Assembly (NCBI GenBank): GCA_965214085.1
Contig: OZ243937.1
Location: 3,844,001 to 3,908,000 of the forward strand
Reading direction: 5' to 3'
Origin: UBA6055 sp965214085
GTDB taxonomy: Bacteria > Chloroflexota > Anaerolineae > Aggregatilineales > Phototrophicaceae
DNA: 64,000 nt
Of the stretch, positions 24,417-32,440 are shown piece after piece (the stretch's first letter is position 1; each line of letters starts with the position of its first letter). A program made the translations under genes and the position numbers. The notes under the pieces were generated by a model. The model did no database searches, had not been told where the DNA came from, and saw nothing but the letters and a program-made list of their open reading frames with translations.

Positions 24417-25655
24417 TCAGAACCGCTCTATTTCGACCAGGCTGCCGGCATCGTAGCCGCCGGTATTAAGCGGGATTCGCAGCAGACCGTCAGCCGCCGC
24501 CAGCGTGAAAATCAAGTTAGACACGCCGAAGATCGGCTGCGCTTGCAACTGCCCGTCGGCCTCGTTCAGGCGCACAGGCAGCCAATCTTCACGGCCGGTC
24601 ACGGAAGCGACTCGCTGGGTCAAGCGCGCGCTGACGAAACGCGGCGACTCGAGCGGCTGACCGCCGTATCGCGCGACCAGACGGGGCAGAAGCTGGCGCG
24701 CCACCAATAGCGCCGAGACCGGATTGCCCGGCAGGCCAATGACCGGCTTGTTTTCGCAGACGGCGATTATGGTCGGCTTGCCCGGTTTGGTGGCCAAGCC
24801 ATGCTGCAGGATGCCCGGCTGACCCAGCCCGGCGATGACATCGCGGGTGTAATCCCGCGCCGAGACCGAGCTGCCGGCGCTGAGCAGCAGGATGTCGCAA
24901 GCCTCAAAGCCGTCACCCGCGCGGCGCTGATAATCGGCGAAATCGTCGGAAGCGATGCCCAGGCGCAGGGGCTGCGCGCCCAGCTGCTGCGCCAGCGCGC
25001 TGAGCGTATAGGCGTTGATGTCGCGCACTTTCCCGGGCGGCGTTGAGTCGGCTTCGGGCGGCAGCAATTCATCGCCGCAGCTCAAGATGCCGATGCGCGG
25101 CCGAGACTGCACAGCGACAGACGTAATGCCAACCGCCAGCAGAGCGCCGATGTCCTGGGGCCGCAGGCGATGCCAACGCGGCAGCACCCGCTCGCCCGCG
25201 CCGATGTCTTCGCCCGCTTGAATCACATTCTCGCCCGGCGCCGCCGCGCGCAGCACTTCAATCTCCGCCGCGCCCGCAGCTTGACTGTGCTCGATCATCA
25301 CAACCGCGTCCGCGCTGGCCGGCAACATGCCGCCGGTGTGGATCAGCAGCGCCTCGCCCGGGCCGACGTCCAACGCCGGCGCCTCGCCCATCTTGAGCTC
25401 GCCGCGCTCCCGCAAGAATGCCGGCAGTGATTGGCTGGCGCCAAAGGTATCGGCCGCGCGCAGGGCATAGCCATCAACCGTGCTCTTGCGGAAGGCCGGG
25501 ACTTGCTCCGGCGACACGATATCCGCTGCCAGGATGCGGTCGAGAGCGTTGACAGTCGCCACCGCCTCCGACGGCGGATCGGGCTGCCAATGCGCCTCGA
25601 GCTGCCGCAGCGCATCGCTGACGGGCTTGACTTGGAAAAACTCGGGAGAGGGCAT
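24417..25655 (-). CDS. moeA: molybdopterin molybdenumtransferase MoeA
   Basis: The 412-residue protein of normal MoeA length has 'AFRKSTVDGYALRAAD', 'HTGGMLPASADAVVMIEHSQ', 'GILSCGDELLP', 'RDINAYTLSALAQ', 'LLSAGSSVSARDYTRDVI' and 'VIGLPGNPVSALLVARQLL'. These cover the linker, MogA-like domain and C-terminal beta domain in order. It is the first gene of a pair with the MoeA-PBP fusion. Such tandem MoeA pairs may split Mo and W insertion or couple insertion to sensing (established for some archaea, inferred here). The 5' region is repeat-rich with no visible molybdenum riboswitch. Confidence 0.92.
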   Translation of the reverse strand: MPSPEFFQVKPVSDALRQLEAHWQPDPPSEAVATVNALDRILAADIVSPEQVPAFRKSTVDGYALRAADTFGASQSLPAFLRERGELKMGEAPALDVGPGEALLIHTGGMLPASADAVVMIEHSQAAGAAEIEVLRAAAPGENVIQAGEDIGAGERVLPRWHRLRPQDIGALLAVGITSVAVQSRPRIGILSCGDELLPPEADSTPPGKVRDINAYTLSALAQQLGAQPLRLGIASDDFADYQRRAGDGFEACDILLLSAGSSVSARDYTRDVIAGLGQPGILQHGLATKPGKPTIIAVCENKPVIGLPGNPVSALLVARQLLPRLVARYGGQPLESPRFVSARLTQRVASVTGREDWLPVRLNEADGQLQAQPIFGVSNLIFTLAAADGLLRIPLNTGGYDAGSLVEIERF

Positions 25656-25736
25656 GGTTCCTTATGTCAGCGCATTTGCTTCAGGAAAGTTTACCATAGC
25701 GCTGGTTGGAGACAGGCTTGCCAGAATCAGGGTAGT

Positions 25737-25817
25737 GTATCGAATTCGGTTGAAATTCAATTTCACCACAAAGACACAAAGGCACAAAGCACACAAAGAA
25801 TATGGCAATTTTCGATT
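25737..25817 (+). repeat. long CACAAAG-type repeat, near-twin of 44457-44536
   Basis: GTATCGAATTCGGTTGAAAT, a TTCAATTTCACCACAAAG step, several CACAAAG units and GAATATGGCA follow one another. About 80 bases are nearly identical to 44457-44536. A shorter inverted copy is at 41321-41392. Confidence 0.88.
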
Positions 25818-25825
25818 GAGTTTCT

Positions 25826-25894
25826 CGATGCTCCCGCATTTCTCGGTGTCCTCGCTGGTATATTGATTGTTTCAAACGAAAAGGATACATTTCC
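25826..25894 (-). repeat. second repeat family, twin of 41049-41108
   Basis: Read on the reverse strand: GGAAATGTATCCTTTTCG, an AT-rich spacer, then CGAGGACACCGAGAAATGC. The same order is found on the forward strand at 41049-41108. The end of this family (CGAGGACACCGAG) is itself related to the CACAGAG units. Confidence 0.75.
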
Positions 25895-26139
25895 AGAATC
25901 CGATACTGTCAGAAAAGAAAGCGCGGATTGTGTATATTTTACAGAATATAGCGCCACAATAAGTTTATTGTGCCACAATACGTTTCCAGTTGAAGCATAG
26001 TCCAGATTAACTGGTGACGCAGTTAGTGAATGTTGATTCCACCCAATAGCGACAAGATTGAACATGCGAGATGCCGTATCTGTTTGAGTGGCAGCTCACA
26101 CAATTGTTAATATCGCGATGCAAGTCACCAGAGGTATAC

Positions 26140-26631
26140 ATGTCTATAATCACGACTGCGATGTATGACGATGAAGAATCGCAAATCAAATTTAGCGAGG
26201 AAGAGAAACCAAACTTACCAGAAGAAGCGCTTGCTATGCTTATCTCGGCCGCCAAACAGTGCTACCATTTTCTGAACCCCGCCAAACTTAAGATAGATAT
26301 GCGCGAGGGGATTACGATCTTCATCCACAGCGTAGATTGTGCGGCGCAGATTGTTCAGCACGGGCGCGATATGGATATCGCGGCTTTGTCCGCCACGATT
26401 GACATAACGCAAATTGAAGAAACGCTGCCGATATTGGTGACCGCTATTGAAGAGAGTCTCTCAATTGGAAATGATGACTGTACAGATATGCTGGCAGATG
26501 TCCAATTTGCCTTGGGCTTGATCGGCACAAAGCTGTATCCAGGTGGCTTGGATGAAGATGGCGTGTCCGGCTATCGGGATATTTTCCCCGGCACGGACTA
26601 TCCCAACAGCTTGAAAGGCGATCATGCTTAA
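26140..26631 (+). CDS. hypothetical protein, first of two tandem paralogues
   Basis: The 163-residue acidic soluble protein starts 'MSIITTAMYDDEESQIKFSE' and carries 'EEALAMLISAAKQCYHFLNP'. The same pattern opens the next gene: M-S-I, D-D-E, F-S-x-E-E-K, then E-A-L, A-A and C-Y-H. GAGG precedes the ATG. An earlier in-frame ATG at 26071 is not used because similarity starts here. No known family, signal peptide or membrane segment is seen. The local AT content is higher than in flanking genes. Confidence 0.6.
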   Translation: MSIITTAMYDDEESQIKFSEEEKPNLPEEALAMLISAAKQCYHFLNPAKLKIDMREGITIFIHSVDCAAQIVQHGRDMDIAALSATIDITQIEETLPILVTAIEESLSIGNDDCTDMLADVQFALGLIGTKLYPGGLDEDGVSGYRDIFPGTDYPNSLKGDHA

Positions 26632-26745
26632 ATCCGGCGGCGCATTTCAGCGTTTAATCAATACGCCGGTGAAGTTGTAACACCCGTCAAGAGTGCCAAG
26701 GGTTGGCAAGCCGAGGCGGGCGCGACTTGAAGCAAGGGTATAATA

Positions 26746-27216
26746 ATGTCAATAGCCTTGGGCTACATGGACGATGATGCTGAACCATCAATTGTGTTCA
26801 GCAGTGAAGAAAAACGATCCATCCCAAACGCGGATGAAGCCCTCGACATTCTTGTGCCTGCTGCAAGGCGCTGTTACCACTTGCTTCAGTCTGCAAATCC
26901 AAAGCTGAGCGCGACGGATTGCTGGGCACATTACAGTCGCGGCAACTATGCGACGTTCCTGCTCTCGCAGCGCAGAGAGCAACAGCCAGCTTTTGACGGC
27001 CGTCTAAACAATCCGCAATTTGAAGTCACGCTGCCCGTATTGCTGAAGGCTTATAAGCAATGCCGCTCGATTTGGGGCGGCGTCTCCGTTGACCCTGTCA
27101 TCGAGTCTCATGCAATACTGGATGAGATCGGGGGCAAAATGTATCCTGGCTGTTTTGATCGGGACGTCTATCAAGGCTTAAACGCCTTCTTCGATCAGTT
27201 GCTGTCCGGCACATGA
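26746..27216 (+). CDS. hypothetical protein, second of two tandem paralogues
   Basis: The 156-residue protein opens 'MSIALGYMDDDAEPSIVFSS' and has 'EALDILVPAARRCYHLLQS', matching the upstream gene. The middle parts have diverged, but both include a conserved 'ETLPILVTAIEES'/'VTLPVLLKAYKQC' helix and a 'GxKxYPGxxD' motif near the C-terminus. The last codons overlap sequence related to the downstream end of fdhD (see 27200-27326). No function is recognised. Confidence 0.6.
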   Translation: MSIALGYMDDDAEPSIVFSSEEKRSIPNADEALDILVPAARRCYHLLQSANPKLSATDCWAHYSRGNYATFLLSQRREQQPAFDGRLNNPQFEVTLPVLLKAYKQCRSIWGGVSVDPVIESHAILDEIGGKMYPGCFDRDVYQGLNAFFDQLLSGT

Positions 27217-27326
27217 CAGGCGCGATCTTTAGTCGCCAAGCTCCAGCCGTCAGCCATTCGTGTAGACGCGCATGCCCCCTCCCGCGCATAGCCGACCACG
27301 AAAATACCCCAAGCCTGCGCCAGCTA
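27200..27326 (-). pseudogene. decayed fdhD 3'-end fragment
   Basis: About 125 bases are clearly related to the 3' end and downstream flank of the intact fdhD (34976-35100), including 'GCATGACAGGCGCGATCT' and the codons for the C-terminal Gly-Met-Arg-Val-Tyr-Thr-x-Gly-Trp-Arg-Leu. Relative to fdhD there is a one-base deletion in the Gly-Gly stretch and the Trp codon (TGG) has become TGA, so it cannot be translated as FdhD. The similarity begins just inside the 3' end of the 156-aa gene and stops at the GH172 stop codon. Confidence 0.75.
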
Positions 27327-28436
27327 GATTACTTCGAGGTAATCACGGTCAGGCAATTCGGGGAAGGGCGCATGCGGCTCGGCCTGGTACCAAAAGGTGG
27401 TTGAGGAGATATCATCTTGAAGCGGCAAGTAACGGTACTCCTCGAACGGCGCATCGTGCAGCGTCCCTGAGCGCCAGCCCAGCGCCTGCATCGTCACGCT
27501 CAAGTCCTCTTCAAAGCGGATGGGATCTAGAATATGCCAGCGGTACATGCCAAAGCGCTGCTGGCTATGGCGAAAACCATCCGGCTTGATGACTTGCGGC
27601 AAACCCAGGTAGGGTGTGGTAAAGGTCGAATATTCGCCATCTTGGTTGCCAAAACACCAAGCGCCGCCGAAGTAGTCTTCAGTGCCGGTGCCGCAGATAG
27701 TAGGGAAATCCGTATCGCCGTCCATATAAAACTTGATCTCGCCCTCGCCCCACCAGCCGCGATTGTTGCTGCCCCAAGCCATATACGCGCCGACATAGTG
27801 CCCCATGCCCTGCACGCCATCGACCAGGGTATAGACATCTTTGTAGGGAAGCGGGTTGGCGCGCCGCCATTGCGCGTGTAAGTAGGCGGCATCAGCCGGC
27901 ACATCGGTCAGGGTATAATCGAATTGGTAGAAAAGCGGCTGCACGGGTTTATCCAGGAGGTTTTCGACAGTGACGCGCGCGCTCTTGCGGAAGGGCATCT
28001 GCCAATAGCTGTTCAAGGCGCTGTGCGGGTTCGCAGAAATCGGCTGCGAATTGACATGGCAATACTCCGTCCAACCGTTGCAGAAGAAGTCGCCCATCGG
28101 CACTTCAATCGAGGGGTTTTCTTCGTCATCCCAATAGAAGCGCAGGATGAACGAGCGCCAATACTTGGCATGGGTGGCGAACCAAATATGCTGTATCGCG
28201 CCTGGTCCTTCGATTTCCGCCAAGGTCGTGACGCTGTTGGCTTCCAGGTTGATGCAGGGGGATACCTTCCAGCCCTGCCCCAAATCTTGCGCCGCCGACC
28301 ATGAAAAGCCATCGCTGGCCATGCCGCCCGCGCCTTTTTCGCCCTTGAAATTCTCAGCGCTGATGGAGCGGCTCTTCGCCTTGGATAAGCGCGAGATATT
28401 GCCCATATTCAGATTCAAACCGTTAAAATAGTCCAT
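27324..28436 (-). CDS. glycoside hydrolase family 172 (DUF2961) protein
   Basis: The 370-residue protein has DUF2961/GH172 blocks: an N-terminal Ser/Arg segment with 'NFKGEKGAGG', 'EIEGPGAIQHIWF', 'RFYWDDEENPSIEVPMGDFF', 'WWGEGEIKFYMDGDTDFPTI' and the hallmark 'GTGTEDYFGGAW'. GH172 includes difructose-anhydride hydrolases and arabinofuranosidases that work on furanose sugars. No signal peptide is present, so it should act in the cytoplasm on imported oligosaccharide. It is the last gene of the ABC importer operon, preceded by a GAGG ribosome site, and its stop abuts the fdhD remnant. Confidence 0.85.
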   Translation of the reverse strand: MDYFNGLNLNMGNISRLSKAKSRSISAENFKGEKGAGGMASDGFSWSAAQDLGQGWKVSPCINLEANSVTTLAEIEGPGAIQHIWFATHAKYWRSFILRFYWDDEENPSIEVPMGDFFCNGWTEYCHVNSQPISANPHSALNSYWQMPFRKSARVTVENLLDKPVQPLFYQFDYTLTDVPADAAYLHAQWRRANPLPYKDVYTLVDGVQGMGHYVGAYMAWGSNNRGWWGEGEIKFYMDGDTDFPTICGTGTEDYFGGAWCFGNQDGEYSTFTTPYLGLPQVIKPDGFRHSQQRFGMYRWHILDPIRFEEDLSVTMQALGWRSGTLHDAPFEEYRYLPLQDDISSTTFWYQAEPHAPFPELPDRDYLEVI

Positions 28437-28521
28437 GCTTTCACCTCAGCATTCTTCGTATGTCGTTTGTCGTTTGTCAATCTTCAAATATTATGCCTGC
28501 GTATCGTTCCAGCCCGGCCGC

Positions 28522-29544
28522 TTATTGCTGCTGCCGCTGGGGCTGGGTCGCGCTCGGGTCGAAGTCGACCGGCTTATAACAGAGCGCCTGGCGCTCGGCT
28601 GAAACTTGCACCATCGGCGGTACGCTGCGTTCACAGATGGCTTGGGCATATTTACAGCGCTTGGCGAACTTGCAGGCTTCCGCTTGATATTCTTTGAGTT
28701 CAAGGTCCGGCAGCTTGAGGTCCCGTTCCCATTTATGGTCGACGGTCGGCACAGAATCGAGCAGCAGCTCGGTATAGGGGTGCGCGGCTTCGGTCAGAAT
28801 TTGCTCCGATGGACCATATTCGACGATGCTGCCGCGGTACATGATGCTGATGTAATCGCTGACATAGTAGGCGGTGGAGAGGTCATGCGTGATATAGACA
28901 AAGCTGACATGGTAGCGCTCTTTCAGCTCGAGGAAGAGGTTGACGATGTTCATGCGCAGCGAGGCGTCAATCATGCTCACCGGTTCATCGGCCACGATGA
29001 GTTTGGGGCGCGGGATGAGGCTGCGGGCAACGGAGATGCGCTGCAGCTCGCCCCCGGAGAATTGATTGGAGAATTTGCCCTCCACGCGCTTCAGGTCCAG
29101 CCCGACCGATTCCAGGGCTTCCGCCACGACCTCGCGCGCTTCTTTGCGGTTATCCGCGACATTCAAGCGCAGGGCGGTGTCAATCAAGTAGCGGTCGACT
29201 TTTTTGCGCGCGCTGAAGGCTTCAAAGGGGTTCTGAAAGATCGGCTGGACGGCGCGGTAGTAGGCTTTGCCTTGCAAGCCATCGCCGCCGCCATCGCCAT
29301 CGCCAAACAGCGGATGCCCGTCAATCAGGACTTCGCCGGCGCTGGGCTTTTCCAATTCCAGGATGATGCGCGCCAGTGTCGTTTTCCCGCTGCCAGATTC
29401 GCCGACGATGCTCAAAATCGTCGGCTCAGCCGCCGGCAAACTTAGGCTGACATCGTCGACGGCGACGAGGCGCGTGCCGAAGAGCAACCCGCCAATGCGG
29501 AAGACTTTGCTGACATTGCGCAGTTCGAGCAAGTTCTCGCTCAA
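28522..29544 (-). CDS. Opp/Dpp-type ABC transporter ATP-binding protein (second ATPase)
   Basis: The 340-residue ATPase has Walker A 'GESGSGKTT', the signature 'FSGGELQRISVARSL', Walker B 'LIVADEP' and H-loop 'THDLS'. The C-terminal Cys-rich extension 'CKFAKRCKYAQAIC' is typical of OppD/OppF. A Ser-Met-Ile in place of the usual 'VSALD' D-loop (EPVSMIDASL) is slightly atypical. Its ATG overlaps the stop of the first ATPase (ATGA). It would energise import of oligosaccharide or peptide through the two permeases encoded upstream. Confidence 0.9.
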   Translation of the reverse strand: MSENLLELRNVSKVFRIGGLLFGTRLVAVDDVSLSLPAAEPTILSIVGESGSGKTTLARIILELEKPSAGEVLIDGHPLFGDGDGGGDGLQGKAYYRAVQPIFQNPFEAFSARKKVDRYLIDTALRLNVADNRKEAREVVAEALESVGLDLKRVEGKFSNQFSGGELQRISVARSLIPRPKLIVADEPVSMIDASLRMNIVNLFLELKERYHVSFVYITHDLSTAYYVSDYISIMYRGSIVEYGPSEQILTEAAHPYTELLLDSVPTVDHKWERDLKLPDLELKEYQAEACKFAKRCKYAQAICERSVPPMVQVSAERQALCYKPVDFDPSATQPQRQQQ

Positions 29545-30512
29545 GACAAAGCCTCTTCATATAGATGGCAAGACACATAGCGCTCCGGCTCGATTTGGAT
29601 CATAGCCGGCTCTTGTTGGTGGCAATGCTCCATAACTTTGGGGCAGCGCGCGGCGAAGCGGCAGCCGGCCGGCGGCGATATCAAATTAGGCGGACGCCCG
29701 GAGATGCCGACGCGCTGGCTGCGGTCGCCAACGCGGGGCAAAGCTTGAATCAGCATCTGTGTATAAGGGTGCAGCGGATTATTGAAAATGAGATCTGTGG
29801 GACCATATTCCACCAGCTTGCCAGCATACATAATCGCCAGCCGGTCGCTAATCTGATAATGCACGCCCATATCATGCGAGACGACAACCAGGGTGTTTTT
29901 CATCTGCCGCTGCAATTCAGACAGCATCAGCAAGATGCCCTTCTGCACGACGACATCCAGGGCAGTCGTCGGTTCATCCGCCAAGACAATTTGCGGGTGC
30001 AAAAAAGTCCCCAGCGCGACCAGCACACGCTGCTTCATGCCGCCACTGAGCTGATGCGGGTAGGACCTCATCACTTCGACCGGCAGCTCCAATTCTTTGA
30101 GATAAGCGGCGACCCGCTCGCGAATTGCCTGCTTGCCTTTTAGGCGGTGGTTCTTGGGCACAGCGTCAAAGAATTGGCTCTCAATGCGAATCACTGGGTT
30201 GAGCACGCTCATCGAACCTTGCGGGATGTAAGAGATGAAGTCCCACCAATGCTTGCGGATAGCGCCGGGCCCGATCGTCTGTATGCCGCCGGCGCCGTCA
30301 GGGAAATCCGCTTCGTAGCTGCCTGAGACGATCTGCAGCGGCGGTTGGATGTAATCGTAGAGCACCTTCAACAAGGTGGACTTGCCGCAGCCGGATTCGC
30401 CAGCAATGCTCAAGACCTCGTTGGGGCGGATCTCGATGCTCAAGCCATCGACAGCCTGCACGACGCCGCGTGGCGTATGGTAGTAGCACTTGAGATCGCG
30501 CAATCTAAGCAT
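29541..30512 (-). CDS. Opp/Dpp-type ABC transporter ATP-binding protein (first ATPase)
   Basis: The 323-residue ATPase has 'GESGCGKST', 'LSGGMKQRVLVALGTFLHP', 'VLADEPTTALDVV', 'VSHDMGV' and the terminal oligopeptide-transporter motif 'NPLHPYTQMLIQALP' with 'GCRFAARCPKVMEHC'. The 8-base overlap with the upstream permease and 4-base overlap with the next ATPase show one tightly coupled operon. Confidence 0.92.
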   Translation of the reverse strand: MLRLRDLKCYYHTPRGVVQAVDGLSIEIRPNEVLSIAGESGCGKSTLLKVLYDYIQPPLQIVSGSYEADFPDGAGGIQTIGPGAIRKHWWDFISYIPQGSMSVLNPVIRIESQFFDAVPKNHRLKGKQAIRERVAAYLKELELPVEVMRSYPHQLSGGMKQRVLVALGTFLHPQIVLADEPTTALDVVVQKGILLMLSELQRQMKNTLVVVSHDMGVHYQISDRLAIMYAGKLVEYGPTDLIFNNPLHPYTQMLIQALPRVGDRSQRVGISGRPPNLISPPAGCRFAARCPKVMEHCHQQEPAMIQIEPERYVSCHLYEEALS

Positions 30513-31344
30513 CGCCGTGCCCGCGTCTTTCCGCCGATAAACTGGATATGCCGGTCGAAATCAAGAAGAGGCTGACGAAGAGCGTAATGATGGCGATCAC
30601 CGGCGGGCCAATCCACCACCAGCGCTGCCCCAGTAAAGCTTGATGCTGCAGCGCCCAATAAATCATCGTGCCCAAGGTGGCTTCTTCCAAGCTGGACAAG
30701 CCGATAACAGCCAAGCCCGATTCAGTCGCGATGGCGACCAAGACCGTGTTGACAAAATTCGCCATCGCCCAGCTGGAGATATGCGGGACGATCTCCTCAG
30801 CGAGGATGGTCAGCGTGCCCGAGCCTGAGAAGCGCGCCGTATTCACAAATTGCCTTTCACGCATGCTCAAGGCGATGGAGCGCATCTGCCGGGCGGGCCA
30901 GGGCCAGTTGAATAGGATGAGAATGATGCTGATGAGCACAAGCGAGGCGCGCCCCTGCAAGAGGGACGACATCAAAATGAGGATGGGCAAGGCTGGCACA
31001 ACAATGAAGACATCGGCGAGCAACGTGATGACGCGGTCGGGCATGCCGCCGAGGAAGCCAGCCCCCAAGCCCGCGAAGACGCCAATGAGCGTGGCGAAGA
31101 AGGCGACAAAGACGCCGATAAAGAGGGAATTCTGGGTGGCGTAGGCGAGCAGCCAAAATGTATCTTGCCCCAGATTGGTCGTGCCTAGCAAATGCTCGGC
31201 GCTAGGCGGCAAGTTGCGCGGATACTTAATCCAAGAGCGCGGATCCTCCTGCGAAAAGAATGGCAATATACCACCCAAAATGATGAAGACAGCCATGATG
31301 ACGATGCCAATGGTCAGGCGTGGGTTAGAGCGGCGCATCATCAT
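30505..31344 (-). CDS. Opp/Dpp-type ABC transporter permease (DppC-like)
   Basis: The 279-residue permease has about six membrane segments. It starts with a cytoplasmic Arg-rich stub and 'LTIGIVIMAVFIILGGILPF', carries 'HLLGTTNLGQDTFWLLAYAT' and the EAA-type loop 'ARFSGSGTLTILAEEIVPHI'. The family substitutes this loop for the classic EAA-G motif. It overlaps the partner permease by one base and the ATPase by eight. It forms the channel with the DppB-like protein. Confidence 0.9.
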   Translation of the reverse strand: MMMRRSNPRLTIGIVIMAVFIILGGILPFFSQEDPRSWIKYPRNLPPSAEHLLGTTNLGQDTFWLLAYATQNSLFIGVFVAFFATLIGVFAGLGAGFLGGMPDRVITLLADVFIVVPALPILILMSSLLQGRASLVLISIILILFNWPWPARQMRSIALSMRERQFVNTARFSGSGTLTILAEEIVPHISSWAMANFVNTVLVAIATESGLAVIGLSSLEEATLGTMIYWALQHQALLGQRWWWIGPPVIAIITLFVSLFLISTGISSLSAERRGHGDA

Positions 31345-32342
31345 TATCGCTGCCGGATCCGCGGGTCGAAGACGGGGTAGAGCAGGTCGATGATTAAGGT
31401 GGCGGTGGCGACAGCGATGATAGAAATCGTAATAGTGCCCATCAGCAGATTGTAATCGGCTTGCAGCACCGCGTTATAAGTCATCGTTCCCAAACCGGGA
31501 TAACTGAAGAGGATCTCGGTGATGAGCGCGCCATTGAAGATAGCGCCAAGCTGCAGCGCCAGTACGGTTACTTGCGGCAGGATGGCGTTGCGCAAGACAT
31601 AGGCGGTCATGATGCGCCCTTCGCCAGCGCCCTTGAGCTTGGCGAAATAGACGAAGTCCTCTTCCGATATGCTGGAAGCCAGGGCCTTCATGCTCAAGAC
31701 CCACCAGCCGAAGCCGACAATGACAATCGATAGCGCCGGCAGCACCGAGTTGTAAATCACGCTGGAAATGAATTGGGGCGACCAAGGTTCACCGCGAATG
31801 GAAAAGAAAAGCGGAAAAATCGGATTGATATGGATAAACAGAATAATCAAGATTAACGCGGTGATGTAATAGGGGATGGGGTAGACGAGGATGGCGATGA
31901 TTTCGAGCGTGCGCGACGAGAGCCAGCGGCTTTTGTAACCCGCCAGCAAGCCAATGGCATTGCCCAAGACCCATGCGATCAGGGTCGAAGTCAACAATAA
32001 GCCGAATGTCCAAGGCAGGGCGCGGCCGATGAGTTCGTTGACCGGCGTAGGGAACATGGACAGCGAAGGACCGAACTCGCGCGTGACAAAAATGCGCTGC
32101 AAGAAACCGAAGTACTGCTCGCCCAGGGTGCCTTCCAAGCCGAACGCTTGGGTCAAGGTGGCGCGCATCGCCTCGACCTGGCTCGCTTCCATATAAGAGC
32201 CGCTGCTCATGATGCGCCCCAGCATCGATTCCACCGGGTCCGACGGCATGAAGCGCGGCACAAAAAAGACCACGCTTGTGCCGATCCATATCACCAGCAT
32301 ATAGGCAATCACCCGCGTGATCACGAATTTTACGAATTGCAT
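31344..32342 (-). CDS. Opp/Dpp-type ABC transporter permease (DppB-like)
   Basis: The 332-residue permease starts 'MQFVKFVITRVIAYMLVIWI' at an ATG 24 codons inside the open frame; upstream codons encode a Cys/Pro-rich stretch unlike the family. 'FFVPRFMPSDPVESMLGRI' is the typical DppB periplasmic entry and 'KLKGAGEGRIMTAYVLRNAILP' is the EAA-like loop. The stop shares a base with the next permease start. It follows the binding-protein gene after 98 bases. Confidence 0.9.
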   Translation of the reverse strand: MQFVKFVITRVIAYMLVIWIGTSVVFFVPRFMPSDPVESMLGRIMSSGSYMEASQVEAMRATLTQAFGLEGTLGEQYFGFLQRIFVTREFGPSLSMFPTPVNELIGRALPWTFGLLLTSTLIAWVLGNAIGLLAGYKSRWLSSRTLEIIAILVYPIPYYITALILIILFIHINPIFPLFFSIRGEPWSPQFISSVIYNSVLPALSIVIVGFGWWVLSMKALASSISEEDFVYFAKLKGAGEGRIMTAYVLRNAILPQVTVLALQLGAIFNGALITEILFSYPGLGTMTYNAVLQADYNLLMGTITISIIAVATATLIIDLLYPVFDPRIRQR

Positions 32343-32440
32343 GTACAGGTCTCTTGCGCAATGTGGATTGAGCCTGCCCGCGCCCAACAATGCAAGCGGA
32401 CAGACCCAATCCAATTGGCTTGCAGCTAGCTTAGAGGAGC

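Larger units (their letters stand above)
25656..26139. other. 484-base gap: repeat mosaic
   Basis: Most of the gap is made of two repeat families (25737-25817 and 25826-25894) that recur, in inverted order, around 41049-41392. From 25900 to 26139 the DNA is AT-rich with no gene that can be supported; it is the leader region of the 163-aa gene. Confidence 0.6.

Noticed and set aside
25737..25817. CACAAAG/CACAGAG tandem units as a CRISPR array or VNTR
   Set aside because: Units are 7-9 bases, degenerate and without unique spacers. The whole module recurs elsewhere, so it is an interspersed repeat.
27213..27589. Short forward ORFs (27213-27404, 27272-27589) after the 156-aa gene
   Set aside because: They are antisense to the fdhD remnant and the GH172 3' end.
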